The notes under the pieces are model-generated. The model worked only from the letters and a program-made list of their open reading frames with translations, was not told the origin of the DNA and did not search any database. A stretch of 64,000 nt of DNA from NCBI RefSeq assembly GCF_910592395.1, contig NC_088311.1, forward strand, positions 23,778,646 through 23,842,645, given 5' to 3'. Below are positions 1 to 11,663 of this stretch, one piece after another. The stretch is from Lineus longissimus (lineage: Eukaryota > Nemertea > Pilidiophora > Heteronemertea > Lineidae). The position numbers were made by a program, and so were the translations under genes. Numbering within the stretch: position 1 is the first letter of the stretch; each line of letters begins with the position of its first letter.

Positions 1-212
1 ACTGGTATCAAAGACGTTCAGTTCTCAGTTCGACTTGAGACTGACATATAAAGAAATCACTGGCGATGATCTTGATCACAAATACCACTACCGCTGGATA
101 GTTTGCAGTACAAGAGTTACTCCTAGAAATAATGTCCTCCTCGACCACCGACAATTCAGAAGGTTAAATTAGGAGAGTGCACCATATAAAGTCACTTTCT
201 TTGAAAACCCAG

Positions 213-348
213 CTAGCTTTCTCCTTCGTCATCGTAGTCTGATCTTGCACTGTCGCCGCCACCCCTTTGCTCTTGTCTTCTCCTTGCTGAGCAACTCTTC
301 TCCGAGTCCAGTGTTCCAGCAGGTTAGGGGCCGTTGGGAGAAAGATAA
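213..348 (-). pseudogene. Decayed copy of the last exon of transporter A
   Basis: This stretch is an imperfect direct copy of 385-515, the cytoplasmic-tail part of the last transporter exon, offset by about 170 bp. Shared blocks include the start (AGCTTTCTCC), the CCTTGCTGAGCAACTC-like core and the GGGAGAAAGAT end. In transporter frame it still reads TGLGEELLSKEKTRAKG, compared with TGLRRELLNKEQERARG in the intact exon, but then diverges. It lies downstream of the intact stop codon. It could be a local tandem duplication, an alternative last exon, or the end of another paralogue continuing left of the window. A relic is the simplest reading. Confidence 0.6.
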
Positions 349-384
349 AAATGTATGCCAGTTCATATCTTGATCACAGTATTT

Positions 385-3300
385 TTAGCTTTCTCCTCCC
401 TCGTCTTGTGGCCGAACTTGCTGTATCGTCACCTCCATCCCCCTTGCTCTTTCCTGCTCCTTGTTGAGTAACTCCCGCCTCAGTCCAGTGTACCAGTGGG
501 ATAGGGGGAGAAAGATCACTAAAAGCACGACGACCATCAGACCAAACAACACGTAAAACAGATACTCGAAGTATTTTTCATTGAGTTGTTCACCAACTGA
601 AAATAAGATTGGTTCGTCAAATCTTTGGTGAAATATACTTTGGTCAACGAGAGAAGTTTACTTGATATATCGATTTTCTTCCTCTGAAAGTGAACTACCG
701 GTCACAAGACCGACCCCGAGGTTTTTGGCGAAATGTCAGCTTCTCCCGAGCGGTGTTTGGTGCGACAGCCAATACCTACAGTGGGGTATGGATTTCTTAT
801 CTGAAACACCCAAAGCTTGATTTATTTCTGGCATAATCAACCGAGAATCTGCTTTCAACACATTTCATAGCAGCCCAAGAGGTTATGGTTGTCTCACCAA
901 AAACCTCTGTGGGAAAACAAGGCACCAACCTCACCTTGAATGGTCCCAAGAGGAATGAATGCCAGAAAGATAATGAAGCCAAAGAGCGAGCCCACGGCGA
1001 AGAAGAGACCGGTTGTGAAACTCGCCAAGCCAGCCATGCTCTCGCGGTAACAGAATTCGAAACCTGAAAGAAACCAAGGAAGATTTGTTGTCAAAATGTG
1101 ACACCAGGACCTGGTTGTTCAGAACAAGTTAAAGGTAACTTGACGTCCTCCCTAATCTGGTGTTACCTCCTTCAGTTACATGTAAGCACAGTCAACTTAA
1201 CGCTAAGTTACGTTTAACGCAAGTGAATGACTAAATCGTTTCGAACAACTGGGCTTAGGACTTATGCATGTCGATGCATCTCCCAAGAGAAGCGTTTGGC
1301 CGCATAGGGTTTTTGTCATGGAGGGGGGTTGATAGTGCGCCTGAGAGAGTCACTCCCCTCCCCACCCCTCTACAGACCGTTTTTCTCCTCCAAGAAGGGA
1401 TGAGCGATGGTAAGACGCCAATCGGGAGTACTGGTCTCGTGACTACGTCTTCGGCCGGAGGAATAGAACCATCGCAATCTACTCATGTTGCTCAATAATT
1501 GGCCAGGTCATTTTTGCTTTCCCTTACAAAGCCACCAGCTAAATTGAGCCTTGGTTGTTCGCTTGTAATGGCAATAATTACCAGGTATGAATACCAAGAG
1601 GTCAGCCATCCCCATAAGGGTGAACTGAGGCATCTGCCAAAAGACATTCACATCCCAACCAGTGCGTATTGCAGACTCTATGATGCCAGCACAAAGGACC
1701 GAGAGAGCAGCGAAGATTGTTCCCGAACCTGAAAAGCAAAGAACATAGCCAAACGGAGTATTATTGGGATGGCAGGCCAGACCCAGACAAATGCGACAGA
1801 CCAATTAACTCATATATATGTATTCATCAGCATTCACAGAGCTCCTCTTGACACCACCAGTGACATTCTCAATATTTTAGGAGGAATGAATATGAACTAC
1901 GTACCCATTTGCATAAGCTCTGTGAATTTGTACTTTCGCCTCTCCCTAGACCAGTACTTTCTGGATACAAACTCGGTGAGGGGCACACCAACCAGGACCA
2001 CACAAGGGGCAAAGGCATTCATCAGCTGTTTCGGGAGAATCTCCATATCGTGCCGTAAACTCTTTCCTTGCATGATGTAGGTGGAAGTCATCTGATAATC
2101 AAGTCAACGTTGAAAGAGAAATAGCATTAGGACGTACGTGTATGTATTTGCTCTTGCAGATTTAGGCCTAACGATTCCCATCATAGCTGGTTCAAATAGA
2201 TACATGTGTTACGCAGTAAGTGTAAAAACCTTTATCGATATACATGCAAGTGTCTCATGTAATTATCATCAGATGCTGTCTAGTTACACAATACTACTAC
2301 GATATCGCGCTCAACGAATTATAAAACGTCAACACACTACAATGGACTCGTCTATATCATAATATATGTAGGTCGAGGTCAGGTGTGCGCTGAAATGACG
2401 GCTATACTACTGACATCTTAGAGTGTCTCTATGGGCACCTATTATAACGACAGCTGTGAAGCGCTTTGGTATTGACCCTGGTACGTCGAAAACGCTATTA
2501 TAGCATGCATGTTAGCCGCCATTATTATTATCATTGCATATTGTTATCACTAGTATCATTATACATGTACAATGATTACCTGGAAATACAAAGTCTCGAA
2601 AACTCCAATTGAGGCAAAGATACCCAGCATAAAGCAGATCTTCTTGAACACTATCCTGGTGATTGCCTTTTCTTCTTTGGTGACTGTTTCCGCTGATTCA
2701 GTCCAGCTCGTGTCATCATCCCAAGGTTGGCGTTTCTTGAAGCAGGACAGAGACGATCGGACGACCTCCCACAAGTATTTGATTGAGGCCGTTCCTGAAG
2801 ATGAAGTGCAGTGTTTGTACTATCCATGCAGTGTGATGGAGTTGCCATGTACATGTACATATGCGTGTACGTTTATGATTGGTTTTAGAGATCATATTTC
2901 TCCTCTCTACCGGGGTTGTACCTTTAGTTAGAAGACTCAAGATGAATCAACATCCCCTCAAAAATTCAGTTCACTCTTTGCAGAATATGCAACAAAAAAT
3001 GCGGGTACGTGTACGTCACTGCCAAGAAAATTGCTTCTCTGTGGCGGACCTAACTGAACCAGAGCTCGTCACAGGTAAAACAAATTTGCTCAGCCAACGG
3101 GCTGCGGGCCAGTCCGGCCTCTCATTGCTTTGACCAACGCTCTCCAGCCGTACTCTCTCATCTCGAAACTGAAGATCAAGCACTTCTCTTTCATATCCAC
3201 CAACGTCCAGCACTAGTCTTTCATACCAACGTCCAGCACTAGTCTTTCATATCAGCCAACGACCAACGTGTAGACAAACGGATAGTCCCTATCCTTATAC

Positions 3301-6300
3301 ATGTACTAGAAGCAGGCTTTTTCCGACTTCAGGAAAATGTTAGAGAAACCGTTAAGAAGTCGGCAAAAGCCTCCCACTAGTGAAACAGGCATTCACACAA
3401 ATCAACAGACACACTCCAAAGCTGCAGACACACTTAACGATAATTTCTCATTCCAATGCATACATACTTCAAGGACCTTATGATATCCATGGCGGAGATG
3501 AGAAAATCTTCGTGAAATAAACTTCAATTTCTTTCAGTTGATCTTTGGTAGAACCTTTAACTGAGATACGCATTGCTTGTCTTCGATTAAGTTTTATTAT
3601 TGTGCAAAAGTGGCCAGTGACGTTCTTTGCCACGCTAAAGGAGCGGCAGATTTGGAAAACGAAACACAAATTCGAGCATTCTAGTGCGCTTTTCACCACG
3701 ACTGGATCCAGCATTTGTCCAACTGGCAACCTCATTGTTTCCTTTTTGAAAATTCTCCCTAAACGGTATAAAACAGAACGTTGACATATAGATGATCGAT
3801 GATAACATTTTCATGGAAATAGGGTGTATCAAAACGTAACCATCAACTCGCAACCCCCTCTTACGCATGAACTGATGACCTTAAAATAAAGAGAATCGCC
3901 TGCTGCGTAATACGATACCCCAGTAGGCCCCTAATTGGAAAATTAGATCTAGGAACAAACAAGCTTTAAAGAAACCGCACAGTAGTTTTTGCACAGCGGC
4001 CTAGAAGGACGTGAATCTTATAGCGTATCTCCTTCTCGGACAATGTGATGTCGGACTTTTGTTGGATAAGTTAGGAAAAGTTAGAGAAACCTATAAGAAG
4101 TCGGAAAAAGCCTCCTGCTTGTGATACTCTTTTGTCACAATCGATAGTGGCACCAGGTCGACTTTTAAATCGTCACCGGTGTAGAAGGAATGGACGTCCT
4201 AGGAATGCAGGACCCCATACAATAGCTGTGTATTGTCAACGACTGTGGTTAATGGTTTGGTTAGGGTTAGCTACATAATCTTCAACAAAGGAACTCGGCG
4301 ACTCTATCCACTTTAACAAAAGGACCGGACTTAGATTCCGGGGGGACTTGCATTTCTTTTACACCGGCACTCACCATCTACCCACGACTTAAATTCTTGC
4401 ACTTCAGCTTCGGAAAGGCTATCGTTTATAAAAAGAAACTTTGACAGGTGATATTTGCACAGAAATCCCTGTATTCCAAAGAAAAAGTACCAACGAGACC
4501 TCTCTGGAAGCTTGACACTTAAGGCCTCCTTCGGTCGGTCATCAATTTGAATCGTAAACACCCCCTGACTTGCTTCGTAACTGAATACGACTCTAAACCA
4601 CGTATTTAATTCAAGACGATGACTTAGATCTTTTTTCCGCCCTTCGTAAAGATCAAGGGTTGCGTTTGCGTGACTACCTATACCCCGCAACGTAGCCGCT
4701 AGTATCATTAGGAAGGTGCCAAATGCGCGGATCTGGATGATGCACACAGAAAATGAACTTGGTGATGATGCCGCTCTGCTCACGAACATCCACAAGATTG
4801 CAGTAAATCGTCTTATTAATAAACTGACTGGATAGTGGACGGTCGATGTTTGTGTGCGGCCGTAGCGTTCAATTGCGCTGTCCTCAGGACCAAACGGCCC
4901 AGGTTGCAGACTTCTATCATCTATTCTTTTCCAATGACATGCATGTCCGAATATGTTTTCATGAAAATCAAACTTGTCAAAAGGCCAGTAAATGATATCG
5001 CGGGCCATTATCTCAGTCTCCTGGACTCAGCTCCTCGACCTGTGCTTGGTGGACAACGGTAGACTTGTTCTGTGAATTTCACGGGAAAAAAGTGTCCATT
5101 GCCCGTTTCTTTTTATTTAGGTGGGGAATACAACTTGTCCAGTGACGCGGACCAGTTCCATCTCCGCCGAATTAAGATGCACTTGCAAGTCAATGGACTC
5201 TTCTTTCCTTTAGTTCTCTCGGCAGATGCACTCACTCTAACCGCTGAATGAGGCTGCATGACATTTAGAAAGTCTTAACATGTAATTTCACAAGAAGACA
5301 CATGGCTCAGTTCTGTTTGTTGGAACTACCGTTCGGATCGATTTTCTTGTCAATCGTTGCCGAGCACTGCGCAGAAACTTCGAAGCGGACGGTACTGGCG
5401 TAATGCTGCCGGTAATGACCGACTGACAAGTCCAGACCAGCCTGAACGAAGTGGCGTGGTAGCAACTTGAGATTCGGTCCCATGAAGTATCTTGGTTTAC
5501 CAAGACAACGACTTCGTCGAGTATATACATCCATCCTGGTTGGTAGTCTGTAAGCCGTGAGACGACGATGCCGAACTCGGAGAGAGTTGTGTATGGCACT
5601 GGCAAGAATCGGCGGGGTTTTAAAGGAAACCGTTATCATTACATTACTTAATTATCTCGAGTTACTTTGTACCCATGCAGCCCGATGTCGTATGCAGTGA
5701 CCATAAATACATGTATAATACATTTAACGTTATCATATTATCCTTAATATCTGCGGTTGCTTTCTGCTTTTTCATTTCGCTTTCCGATAATTTCAACAAA
5801 GGACCAATTCATCGATTTTTCGATTCTACCGAAGAGGTATTGTTAGTTACTATTAATTTGCAAAAGGCGCTCAACACCCAGTAATTGTGTACTTTCAATG
5901 AAGAACATAATGTATGTATACATTCAGATTGGTCGAGAAATAAACCGTACAGAGTGGAAAATGTCCGATTTCAATGCACTACGTCAATATGCATAAATGC
6001 ATACAAAAAAATTAGATCGTCACCGTTGCTACTAAAATGGAAAGATCCTCTTTGGTTTTGAAGTGAGGAAAGGACTCTTTAAAATAACTAACGCTCAGTT
6101 ACAAGTCTCAGTGCTGAGTGCTTGTTAAGGCGAAGAAAACGTCCTTGGAAAAGATTTTTAAGGCGAAGTGCCATTTTCCTAGCTGTGCTTATGCATTATT
6201 TACAACTCGCACTTCCACTGCAAATTTAAAAGCGAATTACAGTCGTCTGACGACATTTGATTCAACTGAAGTGAAGAACGTTTTCACAACATTTTAAATA

Positions 6301-9100
6301 CCGATTTACCTGTCGAAGGTGGAGACACATGATGTGACACCGTGTACTTCCCTTTGCCAAGTATAAATACCGCCACAGATAGCCCGACAGTCACCACCTG
6401 AACGATGGCCTGGATCAGAAGGCCATCTGTTATGCCGACATTCAGGACAAAAAAAGCTAGCGGGCAGTAGGCACAGAACTTGCCGATGTTGAAGAACCAT
6501 ATCGACCTGAAAAAGGACAATTGACATTTGATAATAAAGCAGGCTTAACGCTTGACTGTACAGAGTTTTTTTTGTGTATTTGCAATTGATAGACGAAATT
6601 ATTGACTTGCAAATACGAAAGGGAGCAAGAGAACTCCACTGCATTTGGCAACGCAGCCCGCGACTTACAATTACAATGAAAGGATACTGTGTATTGATAC
6701 TAGTATTAGGTGCTTCCCTTTCCTGTGCTGACGGCCATGATGTCCTGGCCGCTCATTCGTCGCCGAGCACGCCAGTCGGGTATCCGCCAGACGCACCAAT
6801 AGATTCGTTTTTCATTGGGTCGACTTCACAAGCAGGGGCGTTATAGTGATGATTTGACCTACAGGTCGCAGCGTTGAACAACTAACATGCTATTCCAAAC
6901 TTACCATCGGAAGTAGGATGTAATATGGAAGCTTTTACTCTGGTCAACTTGCTGTGCCCCGAATGGGATGATGTTGGTTTTGATAAAACCCCGGCTGACT
7001 GCAACCAATATTAAGCTACAGATGTAAACTATCCGCATTGGAAGGACCTAGAAACGAGAGAACATACTACATGTATACTCAATCTCACGAGAAAATGCCA
7101 CTCGATCTTTGCGATTTCTCATACAGAAATATAACAGTTGGAAAAACAATTCATCCGAAACTTCATAGCCAGAGTCCTTCTACAAAGTTTAAGCCACATA
7201 TAAGCTTATAAGCAAAATTCTGTCAGACTAGGTGCTCAGGATGCAATGCCATATTTCTTGTAGTACAATCTTTAGCGTACATGTAGGTAAAGTGGGCCAG
7301 ATTTTGGCATAAACTCTGAATTTCCATTACGCGAAACTTCTTCAAGGACTGAAGATGTTACTCAAGACTTTAAGAGGTTACCAACCAGGTGTCAGTGTAT
7401 GCATCAGTAGACTGCTATAGAGTCACAGCCTTATTTCGTAAAAAGAGCATGAACTTCAGTTTCGGACGATGCGACGTAAAAGCACTGTTTTTGTGAAGAA
7501 TACTTTATACATACATCTATTGGTGTAGTTTTCGACACATTCAGCAAAACGACCAGTATCAATGATAACACTGTTCCTGAAACCAGAGTAAGACATGCTT
7601 TCCTGAACGATTTAAAAGATTTGCATACATGTATACATGTGTATAATTGAAATCTCTACACCCATTTCAGTGCTTTTTTCAAAATTCTAACTTTTGTGGA
7701 AACGGGTTATTTTGGCCCTTTTTGGGACAATCGCGCTTGGCATCCACCCTAGCCAGGTGTGGGACCCCATTATGTAACTATCATTGGTTGATGCTTGCCC
7801 CCTACACTTGAAGTGATTTGAAAAACCTTATCCAGGCGTCTTTTTGAGTTTTGCCTCCCTACTAATAATATGCTGCAATGACCCTATTTTTACCAACACG
7901 TTTTGCCAAGTCATTCATGTTGGATTGCAACCTGATATGCTATGCATATAGCTTATTATAAAATGCATAGCTTCGGAGTCGGTTCATAAGAACAAATCGA
8001 GGCATCTTTCTAAGATTTCCATAAGAATCCAGATAATCTTTCAGTAGGAGAAATACACTTCAAGAATAATATGAATTTGGTGCGGGTTGCTTACCGAGAA
8101 GATAGAGAGCTATACCGTAGAATATCGTTTTGTACCGCCCCAGCTGGATGTCGCCTACTGTTCCTCCAACCGATGGCATTACATATACGCACGCTGCAAT
8201 AGAATACTCGTATTACTCTAGTTTCGTCGATCTAAGACCGCTTCAATAATCCCTATTAAATTGACACCCTAGGCCAAGCAGAAAGATTACATCTTGACCA
8301 TCGGACTCTCTACGCTGAATGGCATCGAACGTCCCGTGCACATCTAAGGGGTTAAATTGAGTATTCAGAAACAGCCTTCGATCGGTAGTTATACTTTAAT
8401 GATTCTAGAGCTAAAACAGCACTGATATCCCTGTCAGTTGACGCAGGTAAACTGAATCAGAATGGTAGCCGACAAGCCCTCGATGCGTCAGCGCGAACGC
8501 CTGTCTCATTGATTGACATTGAGAATAGAATGGCAAATACCATAGGCGGTGGCGTTGCCGTTTCGTAGGGGATGGCAAAAACTACACGAAGTCTCGTGAC
8601 TGAGCCAACGTTGAAATCATCACAATTATCTGACTTCCTAGACGAAATGGTTTTAAGTCAAACATAGGCCGTAAGGAGACCCGGATTTTACTGGCAGCAG
8701 TCATTCAATGGCATTTCCCTTGCGACATCGGATGCATCAGCATTTTAAGACAAGTAGGATAGGGTACGTACTCTGTTTTCGAGCTATATCAAGTTTCCTG
8801 AAGTAGGGGATTCATTTTAAAGGTTAAACGTGCTTTACCAATTGTGTTCTTACATGTATAACGTGATGAATAAAGACACTTACCAGAAAAGGCTAAACTG
8901 GTCCCGACAGCAGCTGTGTTGGAGAACTTCAGGTGTGTCTTAGCTATGGCCATGAGGCTTGAAGACATGGCATAAAACGCCACACCATGCAGTGCCTGGA
9001 CGATGAATATACAACCCAAGGACCAGCGACGCCGAGAGCGTTCTAGAGGAGTGGTACGGTCCGGGACGAGGCCGATGTCAGTGCTCATTGAATCCGACAT
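385..9100 (-). CDS. POT/PTR2 (SLC15-type) transporter A, 10 exons, complete
   Basis: Proton-dependent oligopeptide transporter family member; such proteins move di/tripeptides or related solutes across plasma or lysosomal membranes. Exons in coding order: 8884-9100, 8095-8193, 7515-7576, 6905-7047, 6310-6506, 2580-2794, 1905-2091, 1582-1728, 935-1063, 385-596. All junctions are GT/AG, phases agree, and the sum is 1608 nt (535 aa plus stop), close to the usual 500-600 aa. Family signatures: GGTVGDIQLGRYKTI after TM2, FIKTNIIPFGAQQ in TM4, SIWFFNIGKF in TM5, and twelve predicted membrane segments ending in the last exon. Odd: the ExxER(F/A)xYY motif of TM1 is degenerate (VQALHGVAFYA), so both acidic residues and the arginine are lost. 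The intron from 2795 to 6309 contains a LamG-like ORF. Family assignment is firm; substrate and proton coupling cannot be read. Paralogue of the gene at 58282-63567. Confidence 0.93.
721..791. repeat. Short dispersed repeat, copy near transporter A
   Basis: A block of about 70 bp in an intron of transporter A resembles 53484-53551. Both carry a TTTGGCGAAAT or TTCGGCGAAAT word, then a GTGTTTGGT(A/G)(A/C)GACA word, then AATACC(G/T)ACAGTG and GGTA. A shorter fragment (TTTGGTAAGACAACCAATAC) lies near 9184. No terminal repeats were defined and the family is unknown. Confidence 0.4.
3177..3263. repeat. Short tandem repeat, unit about 25 bp
   Basis: Three imperfect copies of a CACTAGTCTTTCATAC-type unit separated by CCAACGTCCAG, inside the long intron of transporter A. 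No function is suggested. Confidence 0.6.
3314..3372. repeat. Small fold-back element, copy 1
   Basis: The arms AGGCTTTTTCCGACTTC and GAAGTCGGCAAAAGCCT are inverted repeats around a loop containing TTAGAGAAACC. A relative occurs about 740 bp away (4050-4113). This looks like a short MITE or hairpin repeat in the intron of transporter A. Confidence 0.55.
4050..4113. repeat. Small fold-back element, copy 2
   Basis: Relative of 3314-3372. It keeps the loop GTTAGAGAAACC and the right arm GAAGTCGGAAAAAGCCT, while the left arm is degraded (TCGGACTTTTG). Confidence 0.5.
4331..5008 (-). CDS. LamG-like (concanavalin A-type jellyroll) protein, intronless ORF
   Basis: Uninterrupted ORF of 225 aa inside the long intron of transporter A, same strand. 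The N-terminal YWPFDKFDFHENIFG and GPFGPEDSAIERYG stretches, then SSFSVCIIQIRAFGTFLMIL, RLELNTWFRVVFSYE, GVFTIQIDD and RWYFFFGIQG, follow the strand order of LamG or pentraxin-like domains found in many secreted invertebrate proteins. A short Cys-containing tail (GECRCKRNAS) precedes the stop. No signal peptide follows the first Met. An in-frame AG just upstream (CAG before GAG ACT GAG ATA ATG) could be a splice acceptor, so a leader exon may exist. Function is unknown; binding of carbohydrate or protein ligands is only a family expectation. It could be a nested gene, a retrocopy or a fragment of a larger gene. Confidence 0.6.
   Translation of the reverse strand: MARDIIYWPFDKFDFHENIFGHACHWKRIDDRSLQPGPFGPEDSAIERYGRTQTSTVHYPVSLLIRRFTAILWMFVSRAASSPSSFSVCIIQIRAFGTFLMILAATLRGIGSHANATLDLYEGRKKDLSHRLELNTWFRVVFSYEASQGVFTIQIDDRPKEALSVKLPERSRWYFFFGIQGFLCKYHLSKFLFINDSLSEAEVQEFKSWVDGECRCKRNASPPGI
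6676..6846 (+). CDS. Small ORF with signal-peptide-like start (56 aa)
   Basis: Starts MKGYCVLILVLGASLSCADG, a textbook n-h-c signal-peptide pattern with a likely cleavage near the Ser-Cys-Ala positions, followed by a Pro/Ser-rich stretch and a stop. It runs opposite to transporter A, in the intron between the exons at 6310-6506 and 6905-7047. There are no cysteine pairs, dibasic sites or homology I recognise. It may be chance, since any hydrophobic 12-mer after a Met looks like this. No promoter or splice context supports it. Confidence 0.2.
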   Translation: MKGYCVLILVLGASLSCADGHDVLAAHSSPSTPVGYPPDAPIDSFFIGSTSQAGAL

Positions 9101-9756
9101 CGTGGCCTAAAAGAAACGGAATCGACAGGGTATGAGGGGAGGCCTCGGTTTTGGCCTACAGGCAAGCTCCAACCTCACAGTTTTTGGTAAGACAACCAAT
9201 ACCAACAGTTAGGCTTTTGGCAGGTGCATCTAGTTGTAATTGAATCGAGTTGCGATCAGATGCTCTGTAAAAGTTCATCGGTCGAGAAATTCTTTTCCGG
9301 GAGATCATAACATCAGTTTCGTTCTCGAATAACCGAAAGGATGTGCAATACCAACTGTTATCGAGTCGACATTGACCGGAATTGTCTGAGAAAAACGAGA
9401 GAGGAAACATAAACAATGGGTTAACGGTCCAGATGTCATAAGGACGTGCCTGCAAAGTACAGTCGATAACCTACCTCCTTCAATCACAGTCCGACCAGGA
9501 TTTGTCTCACGATTCCATTTCGACCACCGAGCAATACTGACAGTGTTGCATTAGACCATTTCTTCCGGGTTGATAGGGGTCATGACATACTTTGACGTTT
9601 ATATCACAGATTATCAGATCATACGCATGTCAATCGGGGACCATCTCAATATTAGATCGGTATTACTCCTGGGTAATCAGACGACTTCGTTTGCTCCCAG
9701 TCAAGTTCAAGATACTCCCACTCTCATATACAAGACACTCAGTGTACTTTCGCCTG

Positions 9757-10010
9757 CTTTATAGTGTTTTTCATATCGTTCTGGCCAAAGGTACTCAGTT
9801 GATCTCAGGAATATGACAAGATCACATTTACCAAACGATAGTGGTGTTAGATCACATTTACCAAACGATAGTGGTGTTGTCCAACACATAATCATTCTTG
9901 GGGAAGGCCGAACCTCTGCCCTCTACAGTGTCAACTAAAGCCGGTTAACTATGCTGACGGCTGCCCAGGGCTGTTTGATGCCAGATCTATCTGAAAAAAA
10001 CTTTACCCGA
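9757..10010 (+). repeat. Dispersed repeat family R1, copy 1
   Basis: Starts TAGTGTTTTTCATATCG TTCTGGCCAAAGG and contains ATCACATTTACCAAACGATA, AAGCCGGTTAACTATG, CCAGGGCTGT and CCAGATCTATCTGAAAAA. The same order of words recurs at 11322-11610 and partly at 11836-11945. Within this copy a 30-bp block (AGATCACATTTACC...GTGGTGTT) is duplicated in tandem at 9819-9878. It has no coding capacity; it is probably a non-autonomous element. Confidence 0.7.
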
Positions 10011-10135
10011 GTGATATGATCAAGCTACAGAAGGGGTATCCCTGGAGCCGTACGGTGATTGTTCCGCGCCTCAAATGCATGCATGCATGCATGCAAGACA
10101 TTGGATTTCCAGGCATTCTGCAGTGCTCCAATCCC

Positions 10136-10345
10136 CTGCATCCAACCGCAGGGCGGAGTCTTTCGCACTGTTTAGGGCCAAGGCATGCAATCAACTTCCT
10201 GCACCAATCGCAGAGCGGAGTCTGTCGCGCTATTTAGGGCCAAGTCATGAAATCAACACCCTGCACCAATCGCAGAGCGGAGTCTGTCGCGCTATTTAGG
10301 GCCAAGTCATGAAATCAACTCCCTGCACCAATCGCAGAGCGGATG
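10136..10345. repeat. 62-bp tandem repeat, about 3.4 copies
   Basis: The unit runs from CCTGCACCAATCGCAGAGCG through GTCGCGCTATTTAGGGCCA to ATGAAATCAA. GCACCAATCG occurs at 10201, 10263 and 10325, exactly 62 bp apart; the first copy, near 10138, is diverged. A minisatellite with no gene across it. Confidence 0.9.
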
Positions 10346-11321
10346 GATTTGGTTGCGTCGTTAGGGGCCAAGGCTTAAACTCATATTTTCAGACTGAGAG
10401 TCGATCGAAGTTGTTTTACCAAGTTCAGGCACTACATAGATCTGCTATTGATTGATTGATTGCCAATGCCTTTGAGAGATCAGTCATATCAGTCTGCATC
10501 AGTTGTCGCGGCGTTGTGGTCCCAAACTAACTTGTACTGGATACGGCCTGTCAAGGTCACAAGCCTAGGTCATCGTGGATTCGACAACATGCTATCTGGT
10601 TTGCTCTATGAGTCCTTTCAGTCACCGCTTTGATACCACGAAGAGCAAATTGGTGATATGAAGAAATAGATGCCTTTACTGAAAACCTCATGTGCAATAA
10701 CGCATAGGCCTTCCGGTAGAAAACTGAAGGAAAAGCATTCAAAAGTCTTCGTTCATATCACCTTTGAGATTCTTCCTGAATCTTGTTTTCAAGTGCCTCT
10801 CAGGTGGGTTTCATGCAATGAGAAATTGTCAAAATACTGTCTTTATGAGATATCCCAAGAAAGGAAAGTCCTCGGAAAGGGGAGACAATTTGCTAAAATT
10901 GGTGAAATTTGGTGATTATTGCGTTATTTTGCTCCTTACCTAGAAGTTGAAATAAGTCAGGTCCAACCCACTAGACAGTCTACTTTCTTTAAACAAAGCC
11001 CGCTCATCATAGGCCTACATTCCAATATGTTCTGCAGTCTTATCAAAGGGCAATCGGGGGGGGGGAAATCTTGATAACATCGACCCCCATGAAGCAGCTT
11101 TCATAAAAATCTTCTAAACCGCAACATTCAAAGAGTCAATCATCAGACACTGCTAAATCAATCACAGTATATTCTGCAGTACCCAAGCACAGAATAAATT
11201 GTTCAAATATTGTAACACAATCTGTCCAATAACTTTTATTTAGTTTTAGTTGGACAGCATGGACACTGAAGACTCACTATCTCCTCAATTTCTCAACCCG
11301 TTTTTGTTCCAATCCTCTGAT

Positions 11322-11610
11322 TATATAGTGTTTTTCATATCGTTCTGGCCAAAGGTGCATGTACTGTACATGCTGAACTCAGGAATGTGACCAGATCACA
11401 TTTACCAAAAGATAATGGTGTTGCACAAGACTGAATTGTCCTTAGGGTAAGCCTAAACAAAGCTCTTTCACGGTGCAACTTAAGCCGGTCAACTGTGACA
11501 CCATCTGCCAGGGCTGTGTAGCATTACTATTTGTGATCACATCTTCACAGTTTAGTGCATGGGTCAGTTACCTTTGGCCAGATCTATCTGAAAAACAGTT
11601 TACTTGTTCA
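11322..11610 (+). repeat. Dispersed repeat family R1, copy 2
   Basis: Same word order as 9757-10010: TAGTGTTTTTCATATCG, TTCTGGCCAAAGG, GATCACATTTACCAAAAGAT, AAGCCGGTCAACTGTG, CCAGGGCTGTG and CCAGATCTATCTGAAAAAC. It sits directly downstream of the stop of the minus-strand LolA/PAN gene, so it may form part of that 3' UTR. Confidence 0.7.
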
Positions 11611-11663
11611 TGTGTTACAAATCCTCTCAGGTTATAAATTGCGATATACATGTACACGTCAGT

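Larger units (their letters stand above)
9101..11321. other. Spacer between transporter A and the LolA/PAN gene: repeats, no gene seen
   Basis: I found no splice-flanked coding exon here. It holds a dispersed-repeat copy (9757-10010), a GCATGCATGCATGCATGC run near 10078, a 62-bp tandem repeat (10136-10345), GATT repeats near 10448 and a poly-G tract near 11055. The start of transporter A transcription should lie just right of 9100, but no clear TATA or initiator could be picked. Confidence 0.5.

Noticed and set aside
5288-5639. Two overlapping minus-strand ORFs of 105 and 110 codons
   Set aside because: Neither shows domain features or splice context; overlapping open frames in a moderately GC-rich patch are expected by chance.
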